Part shown: positions 18,875-27,127 of the stretch, in pieces
Position numbering within the stretch: position 1 is the stretch's first letter
How the letters are laid out: every line of letters starts with the position of its first letter
Assembly: GCA_020639075.1 (NCBI GenBank)
Contig: JACKHI010000001.1
Location: 372,001 to 436,000, forward strand
Reading direction: 5' to 3'
Source of the DNA: Phycisphaerales bacterium
GTDB taxonomy: Bacteria; Planctomycetota; Phycisphaerae; UBA1845; UTPLA1
DNA: 64,000 nt
Made by a program: the position numbers and the translations under genes
The notes under the pieces: generated by a model
Database searches by the model: none
Seen by the model: only the letters and a program-made list of their open reading frames with translations
Told to the model about the DNA's origin: nothing

Positions 18875-19219
18875 TCAGTCTTTATGGTGCTTTGGCGGCG
18901 TTGAGAGCCGGGCGAAGAGCTGATTGTTCTCGATCTTGCAGTCGTAGCGATTCAGTCTGACGGCCTCGTTCATCGTGCATTCGCCGGAGTCGAGATCGAA
19001 CGCCCAGTAATGCCATGGGCAGACGATTTCTGTTGCATTCTCCAACTCGCCGGCGCTCAGGTTTCCACTGGCGTGGGGGCATGCATTGTCAATGACGATG
19101 AATCGATCCGGGTCGCTAAGATGAAAAACAGCGAGTTCCTTGCCGTGGGTCGCCACGAACCGACGCGAACCGACTGAGCAGTCGGCGACGTCGAGGAGTT
19201 TCGTCCATTCGTCAGCCAT
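18875..19219 (-). CDS. Rieske [2Fe-2S] ferredoxin-type protein
   Basis: This 114-residue protein has both Rieske cluster-binding motifs: CPHASG and, 17 residues further, CPWHYWAFD, giving the Cys-X-His ... Cys-X2-His ligand set. Size and motif spacing match small Rieske ferredoxins and NirD-like electron carriers. It is presumably cytoplasmic, as there is no signal peptide or membrane helix. No oxygenase or reductase partner is adjacent, so its electron partner is unknown. It is last in a run of minus-strand genes. Confidence 0.9.
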   Translation of the reverse strand: MADEWTKLLDVADCSVGSRRFVATHGKELAVFHLSDPDRFIVIDNACPHASGNLSAGELENATEIVCPWHYWAFDLDSGECTMNEAVRLNRYDCKIENNQLFARLSTPPKHHKD

Positions 19220-19359
19220 GCGTATGTGATAGGGCCGCAGGCTGGAAACAGCAACTCCGTGAAAAAGAAACGGCGTTCACCATGCGGAGCATGATGCACG
19301 CCGTACAGGATTCAGGTTGTTGTCGATGCCGTTGAGACGGCGACGCAATCCGGGCGGAA

Positions 19360-19575
19360 TCAGTCGAGAACCCAGCGCGTCGTCCGCAGGGGCCGTACCG
19401 TCAGCGTCGCGAGCGCGAGATCGTCGACCATCATCTGCTTGTCGTAGAGCATCACTCGCTTGAATTGGCGCTTCATGTCCGCCTGCGAGGCGCCGACGGC
19501 CTGGGCACAGCCGAGCATGGGGCTGAACATGGCGGCCAACAGGGCCAGGGCCACGAATCGTTTCATCAATCGCAT
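19360..19575 (-). CDS. Small lipoprotein of unknown function
   Basis: Start ATG 19575, with a GAGGAAC ribosome-binding site about 7 bases upstream, gives 71 residues. The N-terminus is a lipoprotein signal (FVALALLAAMFSPMLGC, lipobox MLGC). The short mature part is basic then hydrophobic and ends TVRPLRTTRWVLD. No family is recognised; small lipoproteins of this build are frequent in Planctomycetota. Confidence 0.65.
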   Translation of the reverse strand: MRLMKRFVALALLAAMFSPMLGCAQAVGASQADMKRQFKRVMLYDKQMMVDDLALATLTVRPLRTTRWVLD

Positions 19576-19690
19576 CGTACGTTCCTCGCGTCTGTTCCCA
19601 CGTAGCGGGAGGGTTTCTTCGAGCGCCGGATTGGCCGACCGCTGGGGGATGGCCTCACCAGAAGGCAGCTTGGGCTGCCGGCGGGATCAA

Positions 19691-20233
19691 TCACTCGGAT
19701 TCTATCACGGGCAGGGAGCGGGGGTCAACGAATTCTACCGCACCGTCGGATACCGGGAATTCGGCAATCGGACGTACGCCTGCCAAGGGGACGGAACTCA
19801 ACGCCGATAACCACTCGACGTACCGATATTCGATGCCGGCCGCCTCACCGATCTGCTTCAGCTCAGTCAGACGTTTCTCGTACTCTGCGAATTGCCAGTC
19901 GATGGATGACTCATCGCAGAAAAACACGCGGCACCCCATCGGGCGATGCTCCCGGGCCGTGCATTTGCCCTCGACCTGGTAGGGGCAGCGCCGCTCCGCG
20001 GCGGGGGGGCGCCAGGCTTCGGCGTGCCCCGAGATGAAGTGGGCGAGCTCGACAGACGTCACGAACAGGTCGTGGCCGTAGGCGTCAAAATTGCAGCAGA
20101 GGCCCCGATTGGTGCAGACGGGGGATCGATCGGCGATGGCGGCATCAATATCCCGATAGAGCGATTGGAGCCGCGCGGAGAGCTCACCACTCGATTTGTT
20201 CTGCAGGGCGATCTGACCGATGTCCGTCGTCAC
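19691..20233 (-). CDS. YkgJ-family cysteine cluster protein
   Basis: This 180-residue protein has the YkgJ/zinc- or iron-chelating cysteine pattern: CTNRGLCCNF, then CPYQVEGKCTAREHRPMGC and CDES. GTG 20233 is preferred over GTG 20251 because GGGAGGA lies between them with correct spacing to 20233, and because 20233 makes a GTGA start-stop overlap with the upstream YkgJ gene, which suggests coupled translation. The family is thought to bind a metal cluster; substrate and partner are unknown. The two adjacent members differ strongly in sequence. Confidence 0.82.
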   Translation of the reverse strand: MTTDIGQIALQNKSSGELSARLQSLYRDIDAAIADRSPVCTNRGLCCNFDAYGHDLFVTSVELAHFISGHAEAWRPPAAERRCPYQVEGKCTAREHRPMGCRVFFCDESSIDWQFAEYEKRLTELKQIGEAAGIEYRYVEWLSALSSVPLAGVRPIAEFPVSDGAVEFVDPRSLPVIESE

Positions 20234-20688
20234 GTGTTCAAGTCCTCCCACGACTCGGCGGTTCGTCGGACTTCAATCTGCACGAATTCGTATCGATTGC
20301 CTTTGTTCATGCCGGGGCAGCTCGAAGCGGCCGAATCCCAGGCGTCGCGGTCTTCGAGGTTTGACGTCCAGAACGGCCAAGTACGGCATTGCAGCGGCCG
20401 GACAGGGTAGATGCTGCACGTCCGGCTACCGTTCCTTCCCGTTTTGAGATAGCAACAGTCGCCGGTCTTTTTGTCCTCCGTCAACGAGTAGACTTTGCCG
20501 ACCAGGCGGAGGTGTTCCTTTGGGAGTCCTTGTCCTGGGCGGCCGATGAAGGCGGCAATTTTCTCGATCTCGTCATCGGAGACGTAAACCACACCTGGCG
20601 CGCCGCTGCAACAGTCACCACATTGCGTGCACTCGAACTGCAGCCCGTCACTGTACCATTCGCCGTTTGGTTTTTCGGGGGCGGCCAT
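20230..20688 (-). CDS. YkgJ-family cysteine cluster protein
   Basis: This protein (152 residues from ATG 20688; an in-frame TTG at 20703 is also possible) carries the YkgJ signature FECTQCGDCCSGAPG followed by CCYLKTG, CSIYPVRPLQCRTWPFW and a final conserved Cys (SSCPGM). These cysteines are proposed to coordinate a metal or Fe-S cluster. It overlaps the second YkgJ gene by 4 bp, so the pair is probably one translational unit. No strong ribosome-binding site decides the start. Confidence 0.82.
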   Translation of the reverse strand: MAAPEKPNGEWYSDGLQFECTQCGDCCSGAPGVVYVSDDEIEKIAAFIGRPGQGLPKEHLRLVGKVYSLTEDKKTGDCCYLKTGRNGSRTCSIYPVRPLQCRTWPFWTSNLEDRDAWDSAASSCPGMNKGNRYEFVQIEVRRTAESWEDLNT

Positions 20689-20733
20689 TTTCGGGTCTTT
20701 CAAGCGAACTCGCGGAGTATTCAGAGTCGTCGA

Positions 20734-20868
20734 TTATTCTTCGTCGTCGTCGAGTTTCTGTTGGTGTCGATCGATCATCTCGGAATCGTCGAAGCAACGA
20801 ACTCCCATGGCGCCCATGAGGCCTAACAACAGCAGAAGCGTCAAGAGTCTTTTGCGAAGATTGGACAT
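20734..20868 (-). CDS. 44-residue membrane microprotein with acidic tail
   Basis: This gene is too short for routine calling. ATG 20868 is preceded by a GAGGAAT ribosome-binding site, and the frame ends at TAA 20734. The product begins with MSNLRKRLLTLLLLLG, a basic cap before a Leu-rich helix reaching GAMG, followed by RCFDDSEM and a tail ending in DDDEE. It could be a single-pass membrane peptide or a short exported peptide; a lipobox is not convincing because the Cys follows Arg. It sits between the large exported protein gene and the YkgJ pair, all in the same direction. Confidence 0.55.
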   Translation of the reverse strand: MSNLRKRLLTLLLLLGLMGAMGVRCFDDSEMIDRHQQKLDDDEE

Positions 20869-20894
20869 GATTCCTCGCGGACCATGGGACGACG

Positions 20895-22772
20895 TCAGGA
20901 GTTCGATTCCGGCGTCGGCGCTGGCCCAACCGCGGGCTGGGTCGTCGTGGCATTCGGCGCGATCGGCGATGCGGGTTGTGATGTTGCAGGTTGCGTGGTG
21001 ACGCCCTTGCGTTTCAGTGCCTCTTCACGGCGTTTTTCGATGCGTTCAAGCGCTTTTCGTCGGCGTTCAGCGTAGTCTTCCGCGCGGGAACGAGAATCGG
21101 CGGGTCTCGTGGTGGTTGCAGCCGGTGCAGACCTCGTTGTTCGCCGCGGCGGTCGGATCAGATCAGCCGGATCGTCCTTTGGAGGCTTCGGACCTCCGAC
21201 GACAATCGGTTTTTCAGGCGCTTTCGTCATGGTCTTGACGCGAAGCATGTGGGCTTCCGAATTCTCGAGAGACATCTTGCCCATCTGTTCCGACTCCATG
21301 TCGGCAGAGATCGATGAATCGCGTCGGAGCCAATAATCGAGGAGCATTCCACGCGTGATATCGAAGGAGTAAGCGCCGCTCACGTTCGCGCCGTCCAGTT
21401 TGAACTCGTGTCGCTTCTGGTTGGCAGCGCCATTGGGCCTGCGACGGGGGTTCCGGCTCGATGCGGCGGGGGCATCATCTGGCCCGTCTTCATCTTTTTC
21501 ATCGGCCCCATCATCGCCACTGACGGCGCGAACGGGATCGGAGACGAGTCGGACGTCGCCGGCGATTGAAACCTCGGCGACGATGGAACCATCGGGCTTT
21601 TCGTCAATGCGATCGAGCGTCAGTCGGTAGGTTGTGACGGACTTGCCGAAATTGCGAATTTCCTTGTCGCGCGTGCGCGTCCAAGACTCGCCGACGCGGC
21701 GGGGAACGCGCGGAAGAATCAGGGGGCCAATGTCATCCAGCACCTGACTAACACTCTTGTTGTCGAGCAGGCACTTTTGCGTGGTCTTGGATAACTTTCG
21801 GCGGGTGGCGGGCCCAATTGAACGCCCGGGCTGAATCCGGACGCGCTCGCTGACGCCGGTCCAGGAGTCCAATTCGAATGTGACGACGGCTTCGTTGGCG
21901 GCGCCGAGCCGGCGAAGCGGCGCGACCGGGTAGCTGTCGCGCAGGGAGTCAAACTTGTGCTCTTCGCCGAGGGCCCTCTCGCGGGCTTCGAAGCGATCCA
22001 CACGCCACGAAAGCGGGGTGCTTTTTCCTTTGCGAAGGGCGTCGGCATTCTGAGGCGCTGCGCCGCGCGCGACCATTTTTCCGGCTTCGTCGAGCTTCTG
22101 CTCGATCGTAATTCGATCGCCGGCTTCGGCGGTATATGTCAACAGACCGGGGATGCCGCCGCGATCCTTGAATTCGTTTTCGATGATCAGGTACCGCGTT
22201 TCGTTCAGAATCGGCTTGTATCGCAGGCGAAAGGCCTTGTCGCCGTCGGGAAGGTCAACCACGTCGGCTTCGCCATAGTCGACCGGATCCGTCGACTCAG
22301 CCAGGGCCGGTTCCGGCGATGGCGTCGGTACTGCGGGGAGTGAGGTCGGTCCGGACCGTCGCGGATTGCGACGTCGTTCCGTAGGACGCGGGAGACGATG
22401 CGGATCTGGATTCGTCGTTGGCATGCGCCGGGACGGCCGGATTCCTCGCCCGCCGGCCGGCATCGTGGTGACGCGCGAGGCGTCGACGGGAACGCGTCCA
22501 TGGGGCAGGCTGTCCGCGCTAAGGGGTTTTCGAAGAGACGCGCGGTCGCCGCCATCGAGCATCCTTGATCGACCGGGCGCCATTGGGTCCGGTTGGCCAG
22601 ACTGACTTGTCGTGGACTGCGTGGCGGAGGGAGTCGCGTGATGGGCGTCAGAGGCTGGTTGAACGCGGCCCGCGCCCACACCGGAAACAACAAGCAAACA
22701 CACGATCCCCAGCATGCTGAGAGATCGTGTGTGAATGATCGATGGACTGTGATTCGATTGCGGAAACAGCAT
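20895..22772 (-). CDS. Large exported protein of unknown function with low-complexity ends
   Basis: Start ATG 22772 has GAGGAT six bases upstream and gives 625 residues; upstream in-frame starts lack this. The N-terminus holds an export signal (MLGIVCLLVVSGVGAG). About 110 residues of Pro/Arg/Ser/Thr-rich linker follow, then a beta-rich globular part (FRLRYKPILNETRYLIIENEF to SGAYSFDITRGMLLDYWLRRD). The C-terminus is a charged helix (RRRKALERIEKRREEALKRKG) and a TTQPATSQPAS-type tail. No enzyme motif is seen. The tail repeats resemble cell-wall or matrix-spanning linkers. Family not recognised. Confidence 0.72.
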   Translation of the reverse strand: MLFPQSNHSPSIIHTRSLSMLGIVCLLVVSGVGAGRVQPASDAHHATPSATQSTTSQSGQPDPMAPGRSRMLDGGDRASLRKPLSADSLPHGRVPVDASRVTTMPAGGRGIRPSRRMPTTNPDPHRLPRPTERRRNPRRSGPTSLPAVPTPSPEPALAESTDPVDYGEADVVDLPDGDKAFRLRYKPILNETRYLIIENEFKDRGGIPGLLTYTAEAGDRITIEQKLDEAGKMVARGAAPQNADALRKGKSTPLSWRVDRFEARERALGEEHKFDSLRDSYPVAPLRRLGAANEAVVTFELDSWTGVSERVRIQPGRSIGPATRRKLSKTTQKCLLDNKSVSQVLDDIGPLILPRVPRRVGESWTRTRDKEIRNFGKSVTTYRLTLDRIDEKPDGSIVAEVSIAGDVRLVSDPVRAVSGDDGADEKDEDGPDDAPAASSRNPRRRPNGAANQKRHEFKLDGANVSGAYSFDITRGMLLDYWLRRDSSISADMESEQMGKMSLENSEAHMLRVKTMTKAPEKPIVVGGPKPPKDDPADLIRPPRRTTRSAPAATTTRPADSRSRAEDYAERRRKALERIEKRREEALKRKGVTTQPATSQPASPIAPNATTTQPAVGPAPTPESNS

Positions 22773-22849
22773 TCGCGATCCTCGCGGCCAGTCGTTCGCG
22801 ATGGTATTGCGACAGATCCCGCCGACGATACGGCGAGTCGCCGTCCGCA

Positions 22850-23164
22850 TTATGCAGAGATGCTATCGATTGTAACCTTCAGGTGGTTCTGTCGATGGCC
22901 CTTCTTGAGATGATAGCCCTTGCGTCGGCGGAATTTCACGATGTCGAGCTTGGGGCCCTTGACGTGCTTCACCAGCGTTGCCGTGACTTTCGCGCCATCG
23001 ACGAGAGGGCGCCCGATCTTGCTGTCGGCGCCGGCCCCGATCATCAAAACGCGATCCAGTTCGATCGTCTTGGCGTTTTCGGGCAGGTCACGAGTCTCGA
23101 GATAGATCGTGTCGCCCTTCCTGACCATGTACTGCTTGCCGCCGTCCTCAACCACCGCATACAT
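22850..23164 (-). CDS. rplU: Ribosomal protein bL21
   Basis: Start ATG 23164 gives 104 residues, the usual length of bL21; the upstream extension of the frame is not conserved-looking. It begins MYAVVEDGGKQYMVRKGD, contains KVTATLVKHVKGPKLDIVKF, and ends with the basic signature RRKGYHLKKGHRQNHLKVTI. It binds 23S rRNA in the large subunit. In most bacteria rpmA (bL27) follows directly; here an unrelated exported-protein gene follows instead. It is divergent from the rhomboid gene. Confidence 0.95.
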   Translation of the reverse strand: MYAVVEDGGKQYMVRKGDTIYLETRDLPENAKTIELDRVLMIGAGADSKIGRPLVDGAKVTATLVKHVKGPKLDIVKFRRRKGYHLKKGHRQNHLKVTIDSISA

Positions 23165-23406
23165 TGCTGGGGTATCTCCATTCGAAGATCGATATGTGAA
23201 TTCTGGCCGCGCAATCCAGGCGGCGAAACCCCGTAATATGCCACAGAACAGCATTTCCGGCAAGTGCCCCGTAGCAGAATCGACGGGGCGGTTCAAAAAC
23301 TGCCGGGCGAGGCTAGAATCGCCCGGCGGCGGCGTGATGGAGCCCGGGACCGGTCTCGGGCGGTCCAGGCCGGCGATCCACGGGACTGGAGGCGACGAGG
23401 CAGGAT

Positions 23407-24663
23407 TTGTTCGTATTTGTTCCGATCAAGACTGACGCACCCATTCGGCGACCGCCGGTCGTGAACGTGTCGCTGATTGTGGCCAATGCCGTCATCTTCC
23501 TGGCGACGACGCCGCTATTCCACGATCGATCGCCCCTGTTTGACTGGGGGCTGTCGGTGCGCGACTGGGGCGTGCTGGACCCGCGGAATCTCAGGCTCTA
23601 CCAGTTTTTCAGCTATCAATTCATGCATGCGGATTTCTGGCACTTGTTCGGAAACATGATTTTCCTGTGGGTGTTCGGGAATGCCGTGAATTCGAAAATG
23701 GGCAATGTCGCGTATTTGTTGTTCTATCTGGCGGCCGGAGTCTTTGCGGGCGTGGGCTTCGCAATGACGTCTTCGAGCCCGTGCCTAGGAGCAAGCGGTG
23801 CGATTGCGGGCGTGACGACGGCGTTTCTCGTGCTATATCCGCAGAGCGTGGTGAGCGTTTTCTGTTGGATTTTTCTCTTTATCCGATTTCTGCACGTGCA
23901 GGCGCTGTTGCTGATCGTGCTGAAGATCATTGTCTGGGACAACATTATTGCACCGAACATGCTGTCGGGTGGATTCACGGCGGTCGCGTATTCGGCACAC
24001 TTGGCGGGTTATCTGTTCGGATTCACGTTGTGTCTGTTGTTGCTGATGGTCAAGGCATTGCCGCGCGATCAGTACGACATCCTTGCGTTGATCCGTCGAT
24101 ACAATCAGCGCCGGCAGTTCCGCTCCATTATGTCGGATCCGAATACGCAAGCGCAGGCGACTTACGGGCGCGTGGCACGGCCCGTGTCCGTCTTCAGTGG
24201 GCGACCCATCGCCGTTCCGTCGGCGGATGACGCCGTGGTCCGCCTGCGCCAGGAGATCGCGGATCGGCTGTCGCGGGGGGCGTACGACGAGGCGGTGGAG
24301 AAATATGAGGCGTTGATGGTTCGCGATCCGACGCAGGTGCTCTCTCGACGGAACATGCTTGAGATCGCGATGCAGTTGAAGTCTCGCGAGCGCTATCCGC
24401 AAGCCGTGTCCGCCTACGAAAAGTTCCTGAGCGCCTATCCGACGGACTCCGAAGCGCCGCACGCCCAGATGATGCTGGGAATCCTCTACACGAAGTACCT
24501 GCAGCAGCATGATCGAGCCGAAATGCTCTTCCGGGAGTGTCGGGATCAATTGAAGGATCCAAACCTCCGGGAGCTGACGGACGAATGGCTCGGATCGGTG
24601 CTCGCGGCGCTGGGCAAACCGCCATTGAATCCGGGCGGGGGGCACACGGAGCCATCGGCGTAG
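23407..24663 (+). CDS. Rhomboid-family intramembrane serine protease with C-terminal TPR-like domain
   Basis: This 418-residue protein starts at TTG 23407 after a GAGGCAGGA ribosome-binding site. The rhomboid core has six or so membrane helices, the catalytic serine in LGASGAIAG, and the catalytic histidine in YSAHLAGYLFGF; HADFWHLFGNMIFLW is the conserved first-loop segment. A cytoplasmic tail from about residue 270 contains helical repeats (ALMVRDPTQVLSRRNMLEIA, YEKFLSAYPTDSEAPHAQMML) resembling TPR units, perhaps for partner binding. Substrates are unknown. The gene stands apart from its neighbours. Confidence 0.9.
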   Translation: MFVFVPIKTDAPIRRPPVVNVSLIVANAVIFLATTPLFHDRSPLFDWGLSVRDWGVLDPRNLRLYQFFSYQFMHADFWHLFGNMIFLWVFGNAVNSKMGNVAYLLFYLAAGVFAGVGFAMTSSSPCLGASGAIAGVTTAFLVLYPQSVVSVFCWIFLFIRFLHVQALLLIVLKIIVWDNIIAPNMLSGGFTAVAYSAHLAGYLFGFTLCLLLLMVKALPRDQYDILALIRRYNQRRQFRSIMSDPNTQAQATYGRVARPVSVFSGRPIAVPSADDAVVRLRQEIADRLSRGAYDEAVEKYEALMVRDPTQVLSRRNMLEIAMQLKSRERYPQAVSAYEKFLSAYPTDSEAPHAQMMLGILYTKYLQQHDRAEMLFRECRDQLKDPNLRELTDEWLGSVLAALGKPPLNPGGGHTEPSA

Positions 24664-24745
24664 GGCGGAATCAGTCGCGCGTGGTACAATCACCCAATTG
24701 ACGGCGGATTCGATAACCGGCCAGGCGTCCGCACGTGATACCACA

Positions 24746-25333
24746 ATGGCCGGCGAGACACTGATAGGCGTCACTTGCATGCTGAGTGAAGAACGACTGG
24801 AAATGACCTTCGAGCGCGATCACGTTCAGGAACCCTTCGTCTGCAATATGGCGAGCCGGCATCCTGATGTGCTTTTCAACATTCATCAGCTGAGCGTCGG
24901 ACCGCACGAGGCGCGGATGATGATGTCGGTGATCGGCGAAGTCCCCCATCGCCGCGCGGTACGGGAGTACTTCGAGGGCCTGGGCGTCGATGTTCGCGTC
25001 ATCGACGAATTGAAATACAAGGGAACGATTCCGCAGGTGCCGAATCGGATCGCGATGCCCACGGCGTCGACAGCGCCCGTGCGGCAGAAGCTGTGGTTGA
25101 CGATCGTCGGCGCGCTGCGATCGCAGCATTTTCTGTGGACGATCTCGCGGCGATTTGACGTGGTCTACAAGATTACGCAGTCGGTGACGGGCGATCCGGT
25201 CAGCATTGTATCGATGGTTGTGAGCGGGACGCAGGCGGAAGTCGACGGCGTCGTCGCCTACATGCGCGAGCAGGGAATCAACGTCGAGACGGGCGTCATC
25301 AATGCCGCAGCGCCGTTCGGCGTGACGTCGTGA
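24746..25333 (+). CDS. Protein with two tandem NIL-like domains
   Basis: The 195-residue product (from ATG 24746; TTG 24698 is possible) consists of two similar alpha/beta units. The first runs MTFERDHVQEPFVCNMASRH to GLGVDVRVI and the second KLWLTIVGALRSQHFLWTIS to REQGINVET; both follow the NIL-domain pattern (strand, P/H-x-I-helix, strand, G-x-x-x-x-v, helix, G-V/I-x-V). NIL domains occur at the C-terminus of the methionine transporter ATPase MetN and in some ferredoxins, where they sense or bind a ligand. A stand-alone pair is unusual. ACT-like regulatory domains are the alternative reading. Confidence 0.6.
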   Translation: MAGETLIGVTCMLSEERLEMTFERDHVQEPFVCNMASRHPDVLFNIHQLSVGPHEARMMMSVIGEVPHRRAVREYFEGLGVDVRVIDELKYKGTIPQVPNRIAMPTASTAPVRQKLWLTIVGALRSQHFLWTISRRFDVVYKITQSVTGDPVSIVSMVVSGTQAEVDGVVAYMREQGINVETGVINAAAPFGVTS

Positions 25334-25386
25334 TCGCAGGCTGCTGATGGCGACTCTCGGGGGCGGGCCGACGAAAGGAGTGTGCC

Positions 25387-25938
25387 ATGAATCGATACGC
25401 CAAATTGAACGCACCGACAGTGACGTTCGCCGGCGCGGTGATGCTGTTCTGGGCGTGGTACACAGGCGGGGGCGGTTGGTCGTATCCTGCGAGCGCGTCG
25501 GCATTCTTCGTATTCACGCTTCACGCATTTGACTGGATGCTGCTCATCGGCGGCGCCGCGATGGTCGCTGTCGGAATCGTGTGTTATGCCGGGGCACGCG
25601 TCGGTTTGTTGCTCGAGACGATCGTGTCGGCGCTCTGCGGCCTCGTCATGCTCATGTGCGCGGGCACATGGTTGGCGGGCGGAGCACTCGGGATCAATAC
25701 AATCCTCGTAGGGTTCTTCGGCGTTACTTTCACGTCAGGGGCCCGTTCAGCGTGGGTGATGTATCGAGCGAGTGACGCGACAGGCGGGCAGTCGTCTGTA
25801 CGCGCCAGCACGCCGGTCGTTCCCGCGGCGCCGCCGCCGCCGCATCCGGCGAGCCAGGCGTCGTCAGCGCTTCCGAAAGACGGCGAGCCACCTCCGGAGG
25901 AGGGGTATCTGGCGGCGTTGTCCAAGGAAGAGGATTAG
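25387..25938 (+). CDS. Four-helix membrane protein of unknown function
   Basis: This 183-residue protein starts at ATG 25387 after a clear AAAGGAG ribosome-binding site. Residues 1-125 hold about four hydrophobic helices (VTFAGAVMLFWAWY; WMLLIGGAAMVAVGIVCYAGA; IVSALCGLVMLMCAG; TILVGFFGVTFTSG). The tail is Pro/Ala/Ser-rich and acidic (EEGYLAALSKEED). No family is recognised. It follows the NIL-domain gene by about 50 bp. Confidence 0.75.
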   Translation: MNRYAKLNAPTVTFAGAVMLFWAWYTGGGGWSYPASASAFFVFTLHAFDWMLLIGGAAMVAVGIVCYAGARVGLLLETIVSALCGLVMLMCAGTWLAGGALGINTILVGFFGVTFTSGARSAWVMYRASDATGGQSSVRASTPVVPAAPPPPHPASQASSALPKDGEPPPEEGYLAALSKEED

Positions 25939-25973
25939 GCGGCGCGACGCGTTGAGTCTTCCGGGGTTCGAAG

Positions 25974-26059
25974 CATGCCGACCTTTGGGTCGGCATGGCA
26001 CCCGGCGCGACGATGGGAGTCGGCATGCTACCCGGCGATTGTCGGGTCGATGACCCGAC
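25974..26059. repeat. Intergenic palindromic repeats (GGCATGGCACCC family)
   Basis: A perfect 10-bp hairpin, CATGCCGACC (25974-25983) with GGTCGGCATG (25988-25997), is followed by GGCACCCGGCG, then GTCGGCATGCTACCCGG, then a second perfect hairpin, GTCGGGTC (26041-26048) with GACCCGAC (26052-26059). It shares 16 bases with the repeat at 18809. The unit fills the gap between the membrane gene and the ThiF gene and could also act as a terminator. Confidence 0.7.
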
Positions 26060-26080
26060 CTATGTTTGGTTGGTTTGATC

Positions 26081-27127
26081 ATGCGAACAGGCTCCGGCAA
26101 CGATCGATACGCGCGACAGGTGATATTTCCGAAAATCGGGATGGAAGGACAGTCGCGGTTGAAGGCCGGTCGTGTAACGCTCGTCGGCTGCGGCGCGCTG
26201 GGGACCGTCATCGCGAACACGCTTGCGCGCAGCGGCGTCGGGTTTCTGAGGATCATCGATCGAGATTACGTCGAGTGGAACAACCTGCAACGGCAGGTAC
26301 TGTTCGATGAATCCGACGCTCGGGAGGGTCGGCCCAAAGCCGTGGCGGCGGCGGAACGACTACGGACGATCAACTCCGACATCGAGATCGAGCCCGTCAT
26401 CGCCGACGTCCACGTCGGCAACATCGAGACACTCGCAGAGGGGGCGTCTCTCATTCTTGACGGCACGGACAACTTCGAGACGCGCTATCTCATCAACGAT
26501 GTCGCCGTGAAACACGGCATTTCATGGGTCTATGGGGCGTGCGTGGCTTCGGAGGGGATGGTGATGCCGATTGTGCCGAATCGCACACCCTGCCTGCGGT
26601 GCATTTTCGACGCGCCGCCGCCGGCCGGCACGAGCCCGACATGCGACACGGCGGGCGTCATTGCACCGATCGTGCAGATAGTCGCGGCCCTGCAGGCGGC
26701 TGAAGCGATGAAAATCCTGGTCGGCGCAATGGACGATGTCCGCCCACGGCTCACACAGATCTCCGCTTGGGACGGCGAGTTCTCGACATTCGACATGGCG
26801 CCCGCGCTCGATGGCGGCGGGTGCGCGTGTTGCCGCGATCGGCAATTCGTCTATCTCGACGGCAAGGCGACGGGGCGAACGGCGGCGCTTTGCGGACGCA
26901 ACGCGGTCCAGGTTCGGCCGGCGTCCGATACGAAACTTGATCTGGAAGCGCTGGGAGATCGCGTCGGAAGCGTGTCGAACGGGCGAGTCCAGGTGAACCG
27001 ATACTTGTTGCGCTTCGACGTGGATTCGTACGGCATCACGGTGTTTCGGGACGGTCGCGCGATCATCAAAGGGGCATCGAGCCCGGACGAAGGGAAATCG
27101 GTCTATGCGAAATACATCGGCAACTAG
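26081..27127 (+). CDS. ThiF/MoeB-family adenylyltransferase
   Basis: Start ATG 26081 gives 348 residues. The E1-like domain has the nucleotide-binding VGCGALGTV, IIDRDYVEWNNLQRQ, DGTDNFETRYLIND and zinc-type cysteines (PCLRC ... GCACC). Such proteins adenylate the C-terminus of a small beta-grasp sulfur carrier (ThiS or MoaD) for thiamine or molybdopterin synthesis. After residue 265 is an extra domain with LCGRNAVQV and later TVFRDGRAIIKG, a C-terminal extension seen in some bacterial relatives. No thiS or moaD gene is adjacent, so the pathway is open. Its 3' end overlaps the following lipoprotein gene by 23 bp. Confidence 0.85.
   Translation: MRTGSGNDRYARQVIFPKIGMEGQSRLKAGRVTLVGCGALGTVIANTLARSGVGFLRIIDRDYVEWNNLQRQVLFDESDAREGRPKAVAAAERLRTINSDIEIEPVIADVHVGNIETLAEGASLILDGTDNFETRYLINDVAVKHGISWVYGACVASEGMVMPIVPNRTPCLRCIFDAPPPAGTSPTCDTAGVIAPIVQIVAALQAAEAMKILVGAMDDVRPRLTQISAWDGEFSTFDMAPALDGGGCACCRDRQFVYLDGKATGRTAALCGRNAVQVRPASDTKLDLEALGDRVGSVSNGRVQVNRYLLRFDVDSYGITVFRDGRAIIKGASSPDEGKSVYAKYIGN

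Noticed and set aside
26081..27127. ThiF-type gene as part of a ubiquitin-like or anti-phage system
   Set aside because: No E2, JAB peptidase, ubiquitin-like or defence gene is adjacent; the neighbours are ordinary membrane and lipoproteins.
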